Source: Halobacillus alkaliphilus
Lineage (GTDB): Bacteria > Bacillota > Bacilli > Bacillales > Halobacillaceae
Direction: 5' to 3'
Assembly (NCBI RefSeq): GCF_900113125.1
Contig: NZ_FOOG01000002.1
Coordinates: forward strand, 161,948-225,947
Length of the DNA stretch: 64,000 bases
Shown: piece after piece, positions 54,617-63,552 of the stretch
Numbering within the stretch: the first letter of the stretch is position 1
How the letters are laid out: each line of letters opens with the position of its first letter
Notes under the pieces: model-generated
Told to the model about the DNA's origin: nothing
The model's input: only the letters and a program-made list of their open reading frames with translations
Databases searched by the model: none
Program-made: the position numbers and the translations under genes

Positions 54617-55063
54617 TTATTCTCCCAATTGCTTAATCTGATCGATCACCTCTGTAATTTCTCTCAATGATTGGAAAACTTCTGTATTCTCAATCACCGA
54701 GGCGTCCAGCTTACCATTCTCCATATTGTCTAAATACATTTGAATACCCTCGAGCGCCTGATTGTTTCGTTCCACCACTTGCTCGTGAAGATCAGCTCCT
54801 GCCTGCGGCGCTTCAAGCTCATTAAATTCTTCAATGTTCGCTTTCATCTCTTCCAGACGTGTTTCCAATTCATTTGCCGCCTGCTGATCCATGACAGCTT
54901 GCTCCGCAAGTTCAGGAACTTCACTGGTAAACGTACTGACCTCATTTGCGTATTCGGTAGCTTCATTCACATAATTCAAGGAGTTGTTCACCCCTTCAAG
55001 GAACGAACACCCGCTCAGAAACAACATAACTACAATGAAAAAATATCCATACACCTTTTTCAA
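54617..55063 (-). CDS. Helical lipoprotein, DUF6376-like
   Basis: A 148-aa lipoprotein with signal MKKVYGYFFIVVMLFLSGCSF (lipobox LSGC, Cys19). The mature part is almost entirely helical and acidic (NYVNEATEYANEVSTFTSEVPELAEQAV, then LETRLEEMKANIEEFNEL). It resembles the DUF6376 group of small Bacillus lipoproteins; the function is unknown. GGAGGAGGG precedes the start. It probably forms a transcription unit with the downstream 97-aa gene. Confidence 0.75.
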   Translation of the reverse strand: MKKVYGYFFIVVMLFLSGCSFLEGVNNSLNYVNEATEYANEVSTFTSEVPELAEQAVMDQQAANELETRLEEMKANIEEFNELEAPQAGADLHEQVVERNNQALEGIQMYLDNMENGKLDASVIENTEVFQSLREITEVIDQIKQLGE

Positions 55064-55222
55064 CGTATCCCTCCTCCTTCCATTGTATGCTCAAAATAGA
55101 CATACAATTGTTATATATACGAGCAGATACGTCTCCGGGTTTCATTAAAACTTGAGCCTTATGTAAATAAAATCCCCAAAGCTTGAGAACTTTGAGGAAA
55201 ACTTGAGAAAGAGATAGGCAGA

Positions 55223-55852
55223 CTATTCAATAACGGTAAACGTCCCGGACATCCCTGCTTCTTTGTGTCCTGGTATGCTGCAGGCAAATGCATACTCTCC
55301 TGTTTCCGTTGGGATGAATTTCAGCCTCACTGTCTGTCCCGGCTTGGTATTCATATGAAAACTTTGCTTATCATGAGAACCGCCATCAGCATGCACTTTC
55401 TGAACTCCAAACATTTGGTCGATCATAGAGGTCGATTCAGGGTGGTCCGCCATTTCACCTTTAAATGTAATGTCTGCTTTAAATTCTGTTGAAGTGAGAT
55501 CATGAAAGGACTCTCCATCATTCGTCATCACAAGTTCGTATTCGCCCCCCTTTTTCAGAGTAATATCCTCTGGATCATATCCCATTTCAAAGGCGGAGAC
55601 GTTAATCACATGATTATCCTCATCATACACTTGTTTTTTCTTATCACTAGTTGCTTCACTCTCACTGGTGCTATCCTTTTCTTTACTTTGATCTTCCTTT
55701 TTATTCTCTTCTTCTTGTACTTCCGCAGAACTTGATTCATTTGTAGTCGCTTCTTCCTTGCTCTCTTCCCCAGAGGGTTGACTGCCGCTGCTGCATCCCC
55801 CTATTACTGCTAAAACGATGATGGCTGCTAAAATCATGACAAGTTTTTTCAT
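55223..55852 (-). CDS. Cupredoxin-domain lipoprotein
   Basis: A 209-aa membrane-anchored copper protein with signal MKKLVMILAAIIVLAVIGGC (lipobox IGGC). A Ser/Glu/Lys-rich linker (about 22-75) is followed by a cupredoxin domain at about 80-209. The type 1 copper ligands are expected at the His of GESFHDLTS and in YAFACSIPGHKEAGM (Cys, His, Met). The ATG at 55852 with GGGAGG ten bases ahead is preferred over 55894. It may carry electrons or copper for the neighbouring copper and redox genes. Confidence 0.88.
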   Translation of the reverse strand: MKKLVMILAAIIVLAVIGGCSSGSQPSGEESKEEATTNESSSAEVQEEENKKEDQSKEKDSTSESEATSDKKKQVYDEDNHVINVSAFEMGYDPEDITLKKGGEYELVMTNDGESFHDLTSTEFKADITFKGEMADHPESTSMIDQMFGVQKVHADGGSHDKQSFHMNTKPGQTVRLKFIPTETGEYAFACSIPGHKEAGMSGTFTVIE

Positions 55853-56073
55853 AAAATTCATACCTCCCAGACGTATTGTTGGACAGTGTAACATCTAACC
55901 TCATCCTTTACCAATCTACTTTAGTAAAGACACATCCCAAAGAACTTACTATAGGAACCTTTGAGGCTCTTCTTAATAGGATTGGTTTAAAAATGGACGA
56001 ACTGAAATTTAATAATTATTTCCAGTCATTCATACATTAGATAGGACAAGACATATAGAAGAGGAGAATATAA

Positions 56074-56634
56074 ATGAGTGACTTTCACCTGTTTGTTCTA
56101 GTCGCATTACTGTTAACTGTTATCAGTTCATTACGTTTAACGGGAAAATGGTGCCACTTTCTATCTCACAGCCAGCGCATGGTCATGTCCATGTTCTCAG
56201 GAACGACAATTGGCCTCACAGTTGGATTAATGGCAAACTCTATTTTTCCAGGTAGTTTCTATTCCTCTAGTCTACTAGGTTTTTTTGGCGGTGCTACTTT
56301 GGCAGCGGTAAGTGCGGGGAAGTTAGGGACCGTCTCTTTGATGGAAGGTCTCACAGCTGGACTGATGGGAGGAATGATGGGAGCCATGTTAGGAGAGATG
56401 GTTGCTTATACGGAAGCCGTTATTTTTCTTAAGCTTTTGATTACCCTTTCCATCAGCTCCCTGCTGTTATATCCGGTCTTCTTTCATGCTTCTTTACGGG
56501 AAAATTCGGTTCCATCAAAAAAGTGGCTGATCAAGCCTTTCCTTGTTTTCTTAGCGGCCCTGTTTTTTCTACTTGGAGGAAGCTTATTGGACTCAGCTCC
56601 TGCAAGTGAGCACCCCACTCATCAAACGCATTAA
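56074..56634 (+). CDS. Multi-pass membrane protein of unknown function
   Basis: A 186-aa protein with about five membrane helices. The middle helices are rich in Gly and Met (GLTAGLMGGMMGAMLGEM), and the C-terminus is histidine-containing (SEHPTHQTH). AGAGGAG precedes the ATG. The methionines and histidines, and the position next to a cupredoxin and a copper regulon, hint at a metal role, but no family is recognised. It ends at a bidirectional terminator shared with the response regulator gene. Confidence 0.75.
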   Translation: MSDFHLFVLVALLLTVISSLRLTGKWCHFLSHSQRMVMSMFSGTTIGLTVGLMANSIFPGSFYSSSLLGFFGGATLAAVSAGKLGTVSLMEGLTAGLMGGMMGAMLGEMVAYTEAVIFLKLLITLSISSLLLYPVFFHASLRENSVPSKKWLIKPFLVFLAALFFLLGGSLLDSAPASEHPTHQTH

Positions 56635-56635
56635 A

Positions 56636-56669
56636 AAACCCATGCACCTATAACTTTGTGCATGGGTTT
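56636..56669. terminator. Bidirectional terminator
   Basis: AAACCCATGCAC and GTGCATGGGTTT around a ten-base loop, between the membrane protein (+) and response regulator (-) genes. Confidence 0.85.
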
Positions 56670-56697
56670 CCCGTGAAACTTACCAGCTTTTCGTCTA

Positions 56698-57366
56698 TTA
56701 ATTTTCCCATTTATACCCTACACCCCATATGGTTTTCAAGTGCCGGTCGATGGGGTAACCATGTTTCCGAATCTTCTCCCGTACATTTCGCACATGAGAA
56801 TCAATGGTTCTTCCTTCGGTATTGGAATCAAATCCCCATACCCGTTCCAGCAAATAATTGCGATCGTACACTTGATTGGGACGATTTAACAACAACCCAA
56901 GCAGCTTGAACTCTTTAGGAGTGAGGTGTATTTCTTTATTATCGTAATGAAGCTGGTGGGCTTCTTCATTCCATACCAGATCATTCATAACAATTTTATT
57001 CTGTTCAGGTCCACGACGCAAAAGGGCTTTCATGCGTGCGAGTAAGATATCTTCGTCGAAGGGCTTGGTTATATAGTCGTCCGCTCCCAATTTCAATCCC
57101 TGGAGAATATCGTGCTTTTGATCTTTGGCTGTGATCATCATGATGGGAACGTTCGACTTTTCTCTTATATGCCGGCACGTCTCAAAGCCGTCCATATCTT
57201 TCATCATGACATCTAAAAGAATTAAGTCATAGGAAGTATGGTCAAGCTTATTCAAAGCCTCTAATCCGCTTCTTGCCTTTTCACATGGAAACCCGTGAGG
57301 CTTCAAATACAGTTCGAGCAGATCCAGCATACGCTGTTCATCATCTACAAGTAAAACTCTATTCAT
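56698..57366 (-). CDS. OmpR/PhoB-family response regulator
   Basis: A 222-aa DNA-binding regulator with receiver domain at 1-115, acidic pocket Asp8-Asp9, phosphorylation site Asp52 (LILLDVMM), switch Thr (MMITAKD) and Lys (YITKPFD). The winged-helix DNA-binding domain at about 125-220 contains HLTPKEFKLLGLLL and EGRTIDSHVRNVREKI. It is cotranscribed with the histidine kinase, whose start codon region overlaps its own by four bases, at the end of a redox/copper-type operon. It may control that operon; no target site was identified. Confidence 0.93.
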   Translation of the reverse strand: MNRVLLVDDEQRMLDLLELYLKPHGFPCEKARSGLEALNKLDHTSYDLILLDVMMKDMDGFETCRHIREKSNVPIMMITAKDQKHDILQGLKLGADDYITKPFDEDILLARMKALLRRGPEQNKIVMNDLVWNEEAHQLHYDNKEIHLTPKEFKLLGLLLNRPNQVYDRNYLLERVWGFDSNTEGRTIDSHVRNVREKIRKHGYPIDRHLKTIWGVGYKWEN

Positions 57367-58739
57367 ACGCGTCCTTCCTTTGGCCAGTTCACTACAATCA
57401 GTAAACCTTGTTCGTTTCTTGCTTCCACTTTTCCGCCGTGCATATCCACGATTTCTTTTACAATGGCAAGACCTAAACCCGTACCTCCATAGTCCCTGGA
57501 CCTTGATTTATCCGTTCGGTACAGCCGTTCAAACAGATAAGGCAGCGCCTCTTCAGGCACCCCCGGTCCCTGATCCTTCAACCTGATTTCACACGTATCC
57601 GGCTTATCAACTACTTCGATAGAAATAACAGGGTGTTCTCCACTATACCTTATCGCATTGTCCAAAATGTTTACGATGACCTGTTTAAAACGAACCGGAT
57701 CGGCGTAAACATACAAATCAGATGGACAGTCGATCGATATTTCCGCCTCACGCTTATTTACAAAGGGGTAGATGCTCTCTTCGGCCTGCGCAAGCAATGA
57801 CTTCAATTCACATCGTTCCGGATGGATCGTAAACGTGTTTTCGTCCATCTGGGCTAAATAAAAAAGCTGCTTAATCATCGTCGTCAGGTTTTCCGACTCT
57901 TCTTTAATAATCATTAAATAGTTCTGACGGTCGGATTCGTTCGTTTCTTCCCTGGAGGCAATGTCCGCATAGCCTTTTAAATACGTTAAAGGGGTACGAA
58001 GTTCATGAGCAATCGATGATAAAAAGTCATTCCGCTCCTGCTTCATTCTTTCTAAATCTTCCGCCAGTCGATTGATCGATCGTGCCAGTACACCGAGTTC
58101 ATCCTTATAATGATCATCCAATTCAACAGTGGTTTCGCCTCTGCTTAACTTCTCCGTTTCCTCTTTCATTCGGATCAAAGGCTTCGTAATCAGCTTAGAT
58201 AGGGTGAACACGACAATTAATGTGACCAGAAGCGTAAGGATCATCACAAAGATAAATTGCTGCGACAAATGGGACGTAAGATTCCGTATAATCGTCGAAG
58301 GGGAGAACATATACACGTACCCTTCGATATTTCCGTTCCTCACGATAGGAGATAACGTCGCTACGTACGGTTCCGTCTTCCATTCACTCTCAATAATCCG
58401 CCCTTGATCGGGCTGTGCTTTTTCCTGGGATTCAATCAACTCTCTTTGATACTCTTCAAGGATTGAGGAACTGGATAGAATCTGTCCCTTCTCATCTGTA
58501 ATGACCACATCTGTCTCAGCTTCTGATTCCATTAAAACCACATGGTTTAAAGTTCCCTGATCAAAATTCTTTTCCAGCACATTCCTATGACTTCCCCCAC
58601 GCGCCAACAGTCCATCCAGCACCTCATCGATCTGATGGTTTGATATATTCGTATATAACACAAAGAATAAGGAAAGCTCGATTAGGATCATAAGTATAAA
58701 AAACAACATTCCTAACTTTAACGATATTCGTCTTCTCAT
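57363..58739 (-). CDS. Sensor histidine kinase
   Basis: A 458-aa membrane kinase with a first helix (about 8-30), an extracytoplasmic sensor of about 130 residues, a second helix (about 160-182), and HAMP (about 183-235). HisKA has FLSSIAHELRTPLTYLKGY with the phospho-acceptor His, and the ATPase domain contains N (VNILDNAIRYS), G1 (IRLKDQGPGVP), F (LFERLYRTDKSRS) and G2 (GGTGLGLAIV) boxes. The ATG at 58739 follows GGGGAG and is preferred to 58763. The signal sensed is unknown; linkage to CcdA and ResA-like proteins suggests envelope redox or metal stress. Confidence 0.93.
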   Translation of the reverse strand: MRRRISLKLGMLFFILMILIELSLFFVLYTNISNHQIDEVLDGLLARGGSHRNVLEKNFDQGTLNHVVLMESEAETDVVITDEKGQILSSSSILEEYQRELIESQEKAQPDQGRIIESEWKTEPYVATLSPIVRNGNIEGYVYMFSPSTIIRNLTSHLSQQFIFVMILTLLVTLIVVFTLSKLITKPLIRMKEETEKLSRGETTVELDDHYKDELGVLARSINRLAEDLERMKQERNDFLSSIAHELRTPLTYLKGYADIASREETNESDRQNYLMIIKEESENLTTMIKQLFYLAQMDENTFTIHPERCELKSLLAQAEESIYPFVNKREAEISIDCPSDLYVYADPVRFKQVIVNILDNAIRYSGEHPVISIEVVDKPDTCEIRLKDQGPGVPEEALPYLFERLYRTDKSRSRDYGGTGLGLAIVKEIVDMHGGKVEARNEQGLLIVVNWPKEGRV

Positions 58740-58776
58740 AATGGCTCCCCTGTTTTCATTCATTCCATCGAATTTC

Positions 58777-59487
58777 CTAAAAACCTGTCCAGCCCCCGAA
58801 GAATTGATTCGTGATAAACGAGGTCAACCGGGTCATCCATCCGAAGAATAGAAATACTCCCATCACAATCATAGTGTAGCCTCCGAACTTCACAATCTTG
58901 CGGTTATTCTTCTTGATCCAGCTCATACGTCCAATAAACATAGCCATTAAGAAAAAAGGAATGGAAAAACCGAGCACATAACTAATCATGTACGTAACGG
59001 CTTCATCGGGTGAAGACACGCCTAAAGCAATCACCGCTGCGAGTATAGGTCCTGTACATGGCGTCCATCCAGCAGCAAAAGCCATCCCGACGGCACTGGA
59101 ACCGAGATAACCAGGAGGCCTGTTCTTTAACGATACTTTATATTCCTTCATAAAAAATTTGGGCTTGTAGAAGCCGATGACAACAAATCCAAGAAAAATA
59201 ATAAAGATTGCCCCCAGCTGACGAATCAAATCATCATACCGGATGAACCACCCTCCGATCCAGGAAGTGGAAAAGCCGATCGCAATAAATATAATCGAAA
59301 ACCCAAGCAAGAAAAAGATCGTGTGAAGCATCGGCTGTTTCTGAACTAACTTTTTCTTCGTCTGCAGATCTTCGACCGTCATACCAGTAATGTACGACAA
59401 AAATGCTGGATATAAAGGCAGACAGCAAGGAGATATAAACGACAGGAAACCGGCTCCAAAAGCTAGAAAAATATTCACATCAGCCAT
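58777..59487 (-). CDS. ccdA: CcdA-family thiol-disulfide transmembrane electron carrier
   Basis: A 236-aa protein with six membrane helices that passes reducing equivalents from cytoplasmic thioredoxin to extracytoplasmic thiol-redox proteins. The two redox cysteines are in SPCCLPLYPAF (helix 1) and GWTPCTGPIL (helix 4), both conserved. The start overlaps the end of the ResA-like gene by eight bases, so CcdA is the expected reductant of that protein. A paralogue dedicated to cytochrome c maturation presumably exists elsewhere. Confidence 0.92.
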   Translation of the reverse strand: MADVNIFLAFGAGFLSFISPCCLPLYPAFLSYITGMTVEDLQTKKKLVQKQPMLHTIFFLLGFSIIFIAIGFSTSWIGGWFIRYDDLIRQLGAIFIIFLGFVVIGFYKPKFFMKEYKVSLKNRPPGYLGSSAVGMAFAAGWTPCTGPILAAVIALGVSSPDEAVTYMISYVLGFSIPFFLMAMFIGRMSWIKKNNRKIVKFGGYTMIVMGVFLFFGWMTRLTSFITNQFFGGWTGF

Positions 59488-60034
59488 CCGATTCCCTCCA
59501 TTTCTCCGGCTGGATTCGTTTCATATACTCACGCACCTGGGCCTCTGTCATCCCAGCCGTGATTCGGTCGACAACCTTTCCATTCTCATCTACTAAGAAG
59601 GTGACAGGAATCGGACCGATACCATAAGCATCAATCAACTGTTCTCCCCGGTCCATCAGGACAGGAAAAGTCATATCTTTCCGTTCTACAAATGATTGGA
59701 CGGTCACATCATTTTCTCCCACATCAACCGCCAGAACCTTCACGCCCTGATCTTTAAACTTTTGATACTGACTTTCAATATAGGGCATTTCTTTTTCACA
59801 AGGCTTACAGTAAGTCGCCCAGAAATTGAGAAAAACGCCCTGTCCCCTGTAATCGCTCAGCTGGACCGTTTCTCCTTCTAACGTCTGCAGCGTAAAGTCC
59901 GGTGCCTGGTCTCCGGCGTTAATGACGTCTGACTCCCGGTTAAAGCTCTGATAAATTACATAGGCGACGAGAAAGAGAAAAAAACTGAGTACCACTGTTC
60001 TCATGATGAGCCGTTTCTTTTTTTTAGGATTCAA
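59480..60034 (-). CDS. ResA/TlpA-like membrane-anchored thioredoxin
   Basis: A 184-aa protein with an N-terminal membrane anchor (about 11-28) and an extracytoplasmic thioredoxin fold of the AhpC/TSA-redoxin type (about 40-175). The active site is WATYCKPCEKE, and the cis-proline loop IGPIPVTFLVDENGK is present. It reduces disulphides, possibly in apocytochrome c or copper proteins, with electrons from CcdA. The start is TTG at 60034, supported by AGGTAGGG and the basic KKKKR stop-transfer. It overlaps ccdA. Confidence 0.9.
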   Translation of the reverse strand: MNPKKKKRLIMRTVVLSFFLFLVAYVIYQSFNRESDVINAGDQAPDFTLQTLEGETVQLSDYRGQGVFLNFWATYCKPCEKEMPYIESQYQKFKDQGVKVLAVDVGENDVTVQSFVERKDMTFPVLMDRGEQLIDAYGIGPIPVTFLVDENGKVVDRITAGMTEAQVREYMKRIQPEKWRESDG

Positions 60035-60074
60035 AGTACCCTACCTTTCTTTTATCTTCGGGAAGCCGAATATA

Positions 60075-61019
60075 TTATTTCGTTTGTCCCTGATCAATAA
60101 TCTGCTTCCAGGATTCCCCATTGTCAGAAGTCGTATAACTGTTTCCTTTGATCGTAAAAATGGCAAAGGTATCATTCTTTTCTGGATTCTTAGCGATATA
60201 CATGACCGCATCCTCGTTCATTTCAGGAAGTCCGATTTCCTCTTTGGATTGATCTTCCCATTTGTAGACGGACAAAGAAGGTGTTCCGGTATAAAGACCG
60301 TAATATAAGCGATCTTCTGTAAAATGCAGACCGCTGCCCTGTCCTTCTTCTGAAATCCTGTTGAAGGTTTCTCCTCCATCTTCACTTATATAAATTCCGG
60401 AAGCCGTAGCCAGAGCCACCCGATTTTCATCATCAGGATGAACGGCAATTTGAAAGACTTTCTCGCCGGAATTCTCGGCAGCTATCTTCTCCCAGCTCTC
60501 TCCGTCATCAAGGCTTCTATACAACCCCTGTTCCATTTCTGAATTCGCATGTTCATTCAATACATAAACGGCATGATTTCTGGCTCCGACTCCCATCGCA
60601 TGAAAATCACTTTCTCCTTCAAACGCAAGGGCGGATAAGCCTTCTTCCATCACTTTCCCTTTTTGAAGACCCACCGGATTCGGAAGATCACTTCCTTCTC
60701 CAGGGTGACCAGAGGTGTAAAACCCATTGTCCACTACATTAAAGCCCATATAATCATTTTTGTGATGAATGGATTGAAGCCACTCCCCGCCTTTATGTAA
60801 TTTGATTCCGGAATGAGCGGCGTACGCGAGGGTATCCGCATCCACATAGCCCATACCATGTACGTGCTCTACACTTCCATCGAACGATTCCGTACTCTCC
60901 TGAACAGATTCTTCTTGAGCTGAACCTTCACCCGAGCCTTCTCCCTCATTCGATTCACCGCTGCACGCCGCCAGGCCAAGCATAGAAATAAACATAATGA
61001 TTGCTATTTGTTTTTTCAT
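60075..61019 (-). CDS. BNR-repeat lipoprotein, F510_1955-family glycosylhydrolase-like
   Basis: A 314-aa lipoprotein with signal ending LGLAACSG, an acidic low-complexity linker and a beta-propeller with BNR/sialidase-type repeats (YRSLDDGESWEKI, YISEDGGETFNRI, YTTSDNGESWKQI). Histidine-rich segments HVHGMGY and SIHHKND lie near the N-terminus of the propeller. This family is often linked to copper or redox genes in Bacillaceae despite the hydrolase name; no catalytic residues can be assigned. AAGGAG lies eight bases before the ATG at 61019. It is the first gene of the operon running through resA-like, ccdA and the two-component genes. Confidence 0.82.
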   Translation of the reverse strand: MKKQIAIIMFISMLGLAACSGESNEGEGSGEGSAQEESVQESTESFDGSVEHVHGMGYVDADTLAYAAHSGIKLHKGGEWLQSIHHKNDYMGFNVVDNGFYTSGHPGEGSDLPNPVGLQKGKVMEEGLSALAFEGESDFHAMGVGARNHAVYVLNEHANSEMEQGLYRSLDDGESWEKIAAENSGEKVFQIAVHPDDENRVALATASGIYISEDGGETFNRISEEGQGSGLHFTEDRLYYGLYTGTPSLSVYKWEDQSKEEIGLPEMNEDAVMYIAKNPEKNDTFAIFTIKGNSYTTSDNGESWKQIIDQGQTK

Positions 61020-61193
61020 TGAATACACTCCTTAAAGAAAAGTCTCCTCTTACTCTAGCAAAAAGATATCGAGAAATTGTGAAGAAATATGTTTTTTTAT
61101 TAAAATTCCGTGTTGATTTACCGATAAGCACCCGATATTGTAAGACTCCATTTCGAGACAATGGGGTCCTATTATTGAATACGAATCTTGTAA

Positions 61194-61225
61194 AAAAGCC
61201 TAAAGATGCTCATCTTTAGGCTTTT
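61194..61225 (-). terminator. Terminator of copZ
   Basis: AAAAGCCTAAAGAT and ATCTTTAGGCTTTT around GCTC, followed by T's on the minus strand, 17 bases past the copZ stop. Confidence 0.85.
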
Positions 61226-61242
61226 ACCTTCTTCTCTATCTT

Positions 61243-61449
61243 TTATGAAACAACATCATATCCCTGGTCTTCAATAGCATCTGCCATCGCTTCTTTACTA
61301 ACTTCTTTATTCGTAGAAACGTCGACTTTTCCTGTATTCAAATCGACTTGAACATCCTGGACGCCATCAAGCTCCTTCAAAGCTCCTGTAACAGCTTTCT
61401 TACAATGGTCACAGGTCATGCCTTCCACTTTAATTGTAGTTTGCATCAT
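61243..61449 (-). CDS. copZ: Copper chaperone CopZ
   Basis: A 68-aa heavy-metal-associated domain protein that binds Cu(I) through MTCDHC and delivers it, usually to the CopA ATPase. The ferredoxin-like fold residues VEGM, VQDVQVDLNTGKV and IEDQGYDV follow the family. Two ATGs in tandem follow GGATGA. No copA ATPase gene is adjacent in the window, which is unusual. It has its own promoter with an operator-like palindrome and its own terminator. Confidence 0.94.
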   Translation of the reverse strand: MMQTTIKVEGMTCDHCKKAVTGALKELDGVQDVQVDLNTGKVDVSTNKEVSKEAMADAIEDQGYDVVS

Positions 61450-61536
61450 GATTCATCCTTTCATAGAGTTATTATATTTTCCAACCGGCTGACTTGTACA
61501 GTTTTTAAAAGAAGGAAGATTCCCCTCTTACCACTT

Positions 61537-61566
61537 AATATACCCACCTAAGGTATTAACAGTCAA
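61537..61566 (-). promoter_or_regulatory. copZ promoter with candidate copper-responsive operator
   Basis: On the minus strand TTGACT (61561-61566), 18 bases, then TATATT (61537-61542). The spacer holds the pseudo-palindrome ATACCTTAGGTGGGTAT (61540-61556), of the ATACC...GGTAT kind bound by CsoR-type repressors. A second TATAAT at 61471-61476 lies within the leader. Confidence 0.65.
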
Positions 61567-61673
61567 CCATTGGCGTTTCAAAATGCCATAGATCTCCGCA
61601 TGAGAACGCCACGGTTAGAAGGGAAAGGTGCAGTTCCAACGGGATCAGAAAGCTTTCATTCTCTCCGCAAGGC

Positions 61674-61716
61674 ATAAAAACAGCTTGCAGAAAAACCCGG
61701 GGTTTCTCTGCAAGCT
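61674..61716 (-). terminator. Terminator of the multicopper oxidase gene
   Basis: AGCTTGCAGA and TCTGCAAGCT with inner GGGTTT/AAACCC pairing (61682-61716), followed by GTTTTTATG on the minus strand. The 61567-61673 part of this spacer shows nothing recognisable. Confidence 0.85.
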
Positions 61717-61736
61717 AACCAGACTCGTTCTTCTAT

Positions 61737-63263
61737 TTACGGCTGATTGTTGTGTTCACCGTCTAGTTTAAAAGGGGAATATACGCTTTGATAATCTACG
61801 ATTGTGATCATTCCACGATCCGCATGATTATTATCGTGACAATGGAACAGCCACTCTCCTCTATTATCAGCTTTAAAATAAACCGTATATTCTTCATCTG
61901 GTTTCACATTAATCAAATCTTTCACAATAGGATTTTCATAGGCTTCGCCGTTTTTCGAGGCTACCTGAAACCTGTGTCCATGTAAATGCATGGGGTGGTT
62001 TAATCTTCCGGAATTCGTAATCCTCACTTTTACCACATCCCCTTCACTTACGGGGATCAGCGGCGTATTAGGGAAAACTTTATTATTAATCTGGAAGGAC
62101 ATTCCTTCCCCCATATCCATCCCCATACTCAGGTCCATGTGGTAGGATACGTCAGTTTCAGGAGTCTCTTTAAATAGGAGGTCCTCACTTCCGCTGGAGG
62201 TTCCAGTTTCCTTTGAAGAGGCTGAAGAAACCGATAACTGATTGTAGGCGAAGGATTCAGCCTCTTCCCCTGAAACTACTGGTATCCTCATATCCTGTGC
62301 ATTCTTGATTTGCGGATCCTCTCCAATTATCTCTGCTTCCTCTCTCTGTTTGGTAAAGGCTACATCTATTCGTTCACCTGGAGCGATTTCAAGCATATTG
62401 GATGATGGTCCTTCGTTTACCACCTTCTCGCCATCGGCAGCGATCACTTCCATAGATCCCTCTGGAAATACTAAACGGTGCTGCTGGTATCCTGCATTGA
62501 TAAACCGGAGTCTCGCTGTCTCTCCCGCTTCCAATTGTAATGGATCAATAGCTTCACCTGACTTTCCATTGACCGTGAATGTATCATACATCTGCTTTGT
62601 ATCCGCCTCACCATCGCGAGACATAGATCCCATCATCATACCGCCCATATTCGTCGTATTCTGTTTATCCTGGTTAACCGCCCATTCATCCAAGATATAG
62701 GTCTGATCCTGTTGATAGGCAGGCTCTTTTTCTTCGATGACCAGAGATCCATACAGTCCTTTATCCACCTGCTTGGAACTGTGTTGATGAGAATGATACC
62801 AGTACGTACCCGCATCGTTCGCCATGAATTCATACGTAAATGATTCCCCTGGCTGCACCGCATCCTGTGTCAGACCCGGCACCCCATCCATTTGATTAGG
62901 TAAAATCACTCCATGCCAATGGATCGTCACAGGAACGCTCAACTCATTTTTCAAGTGAACTTTAACGAAGTCACCTTCCGTCACACGAAGCGGTTCTCCT
63001 GGCACCGTACCATTATATGTCCAGGCACTCACGCTTTTATCTGCGCTAATCTGCCACGCTTTCTCCTGGGCGGTCAGGCTGAACGTCTTCACCGGACGAT
63101 TTCCTGCCTCCTGATTCCCAATATCCAGAATGCTTGTGCCATCCTTTCTTACTTCTGCAGGCAAGGTTTGCTGGCTGGTGCTGAAGGGAGAATTAAAAAA
63201 CAACCAGACTCCAAAAGCCAGCAAGAGAATAATGAGAAATGAGCCCACCCATTTTCGATTCAT
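61737..63263 (-). CDS. Multicopper oxidase (laccase/CopA-type)
   Basis: A 508-aa exported enzyme with an N-terminal membrane anchor or signal (about 6-26) and three cupredoxin domains. Copper ligands are visible in all four motifs: HWHGV, WYHSHQHSS, HPMHLHGH and HCHDNNHADRGM, completing type 1, 2 and 3 sites. A methionine-rich stretch (MGGMMMGSM and MDLSMGMDMGEGM) suggests copper binding, as in CueO-like cuprous oxidases. The ATG at 63263 after GAGGTG is preferred to a GTG three codons earlier. It follows the SHOCT gene by 39 bases in one operon and probably detoxifies Cu(I) outside the cell. Confidence 0.93.
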   Translation of the reverse strand: MNRKWVGSFLIILLLAFGVWLFFNSPFSTSQQTLPAEVRKDGTSILDIGNQEAGNRPVKTFSLTAQEKAWQISADKSVSAWTYNGTVPGEPLRVTEGDFVKVHLKNELSVPVTIHWHGVILPNQMDGVPGLTQDAVQPGESFTYEFMANDAGTYWYHSHQHSSKQVDKGLYGSLVIEEKEPAYQQDQTYILDEWAVNQDKQNTTNMGGMMMGSMSRDGEADTKQMYDTFTVNGKSGEAIDPLQLEAGETARLRFINAGYQQHRLVFPEGSMEVIAADGEKVVNEGPSSNMLEIAPGERIDVAFTKQREEAEIIGEDPQIKNAQDMRIPVVSGEEAESFAYNQLSVSSASSKETGTSSGSEDLLFKETPETDVSYHMDLSMGMDMGEGMSFQINNKVFPNTPLIPVSEGDVVKVRITNSGRLNHPMHLHGHRFQVASKNGEAYENPIVKDLINVKPDEEYTVYFKADNRGEWLFHCHDNNHADRGMITIVDYQSVYSPFKLDGEHNNQP

Positions 63264-63302
63264 TCCTTTCACCTCTTCTTTAACTTATGATCCCTTTTCT
63301 TT

Positions 63303-63527
63303 TCACTGCTCAAGCTTTTTCTTTAACCGGTCATATTCTTCTTCCGTTATTTCACCTCTAGCCAGACGTTTCTTTAAAGTTTCTAATGAATCTGATGACG
63401 TTTGATTTTTACCAGGCTTCATCATCCACACCACGATAAAAATGATCGCCGCAATAATTAAGATACTGATCAACCCAAATCCAAAAAATCCGCCGCCCAT
63501 TCCGCTTCCATTCATCATTCCGTTCAT
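63303..63527 (-). CDS. SHOCT-domain membrane protein
   Basis: A 74-aa protein with a Gly/Met-rich start (MNGMMNGSGMGGG), one membrane helix (about 15-38), and a C-terminal SHOCT motif (about 48-74: LETLKKRLARGEITEEEYDRLKK). Such proteins often accompany copper-handling genes. The ATG at 63527 is chosen; the GTG at 63539 lies within the ribosome site. It is the first gene of the oxidase operon, 35 bases from a copper-operator-like palindrome. Confidence 0.85.
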   Translation of the reverse strand: MNGMMNGSGMGGGFFGFGLISILIIAAIIFIVVWMMKPGKNQTSSDSLETLKKRLARGEITEEEYDRLKKKLEQ

Positions 63528-63552
63528 AATAACGATCACCTTTCTCTCCTTT

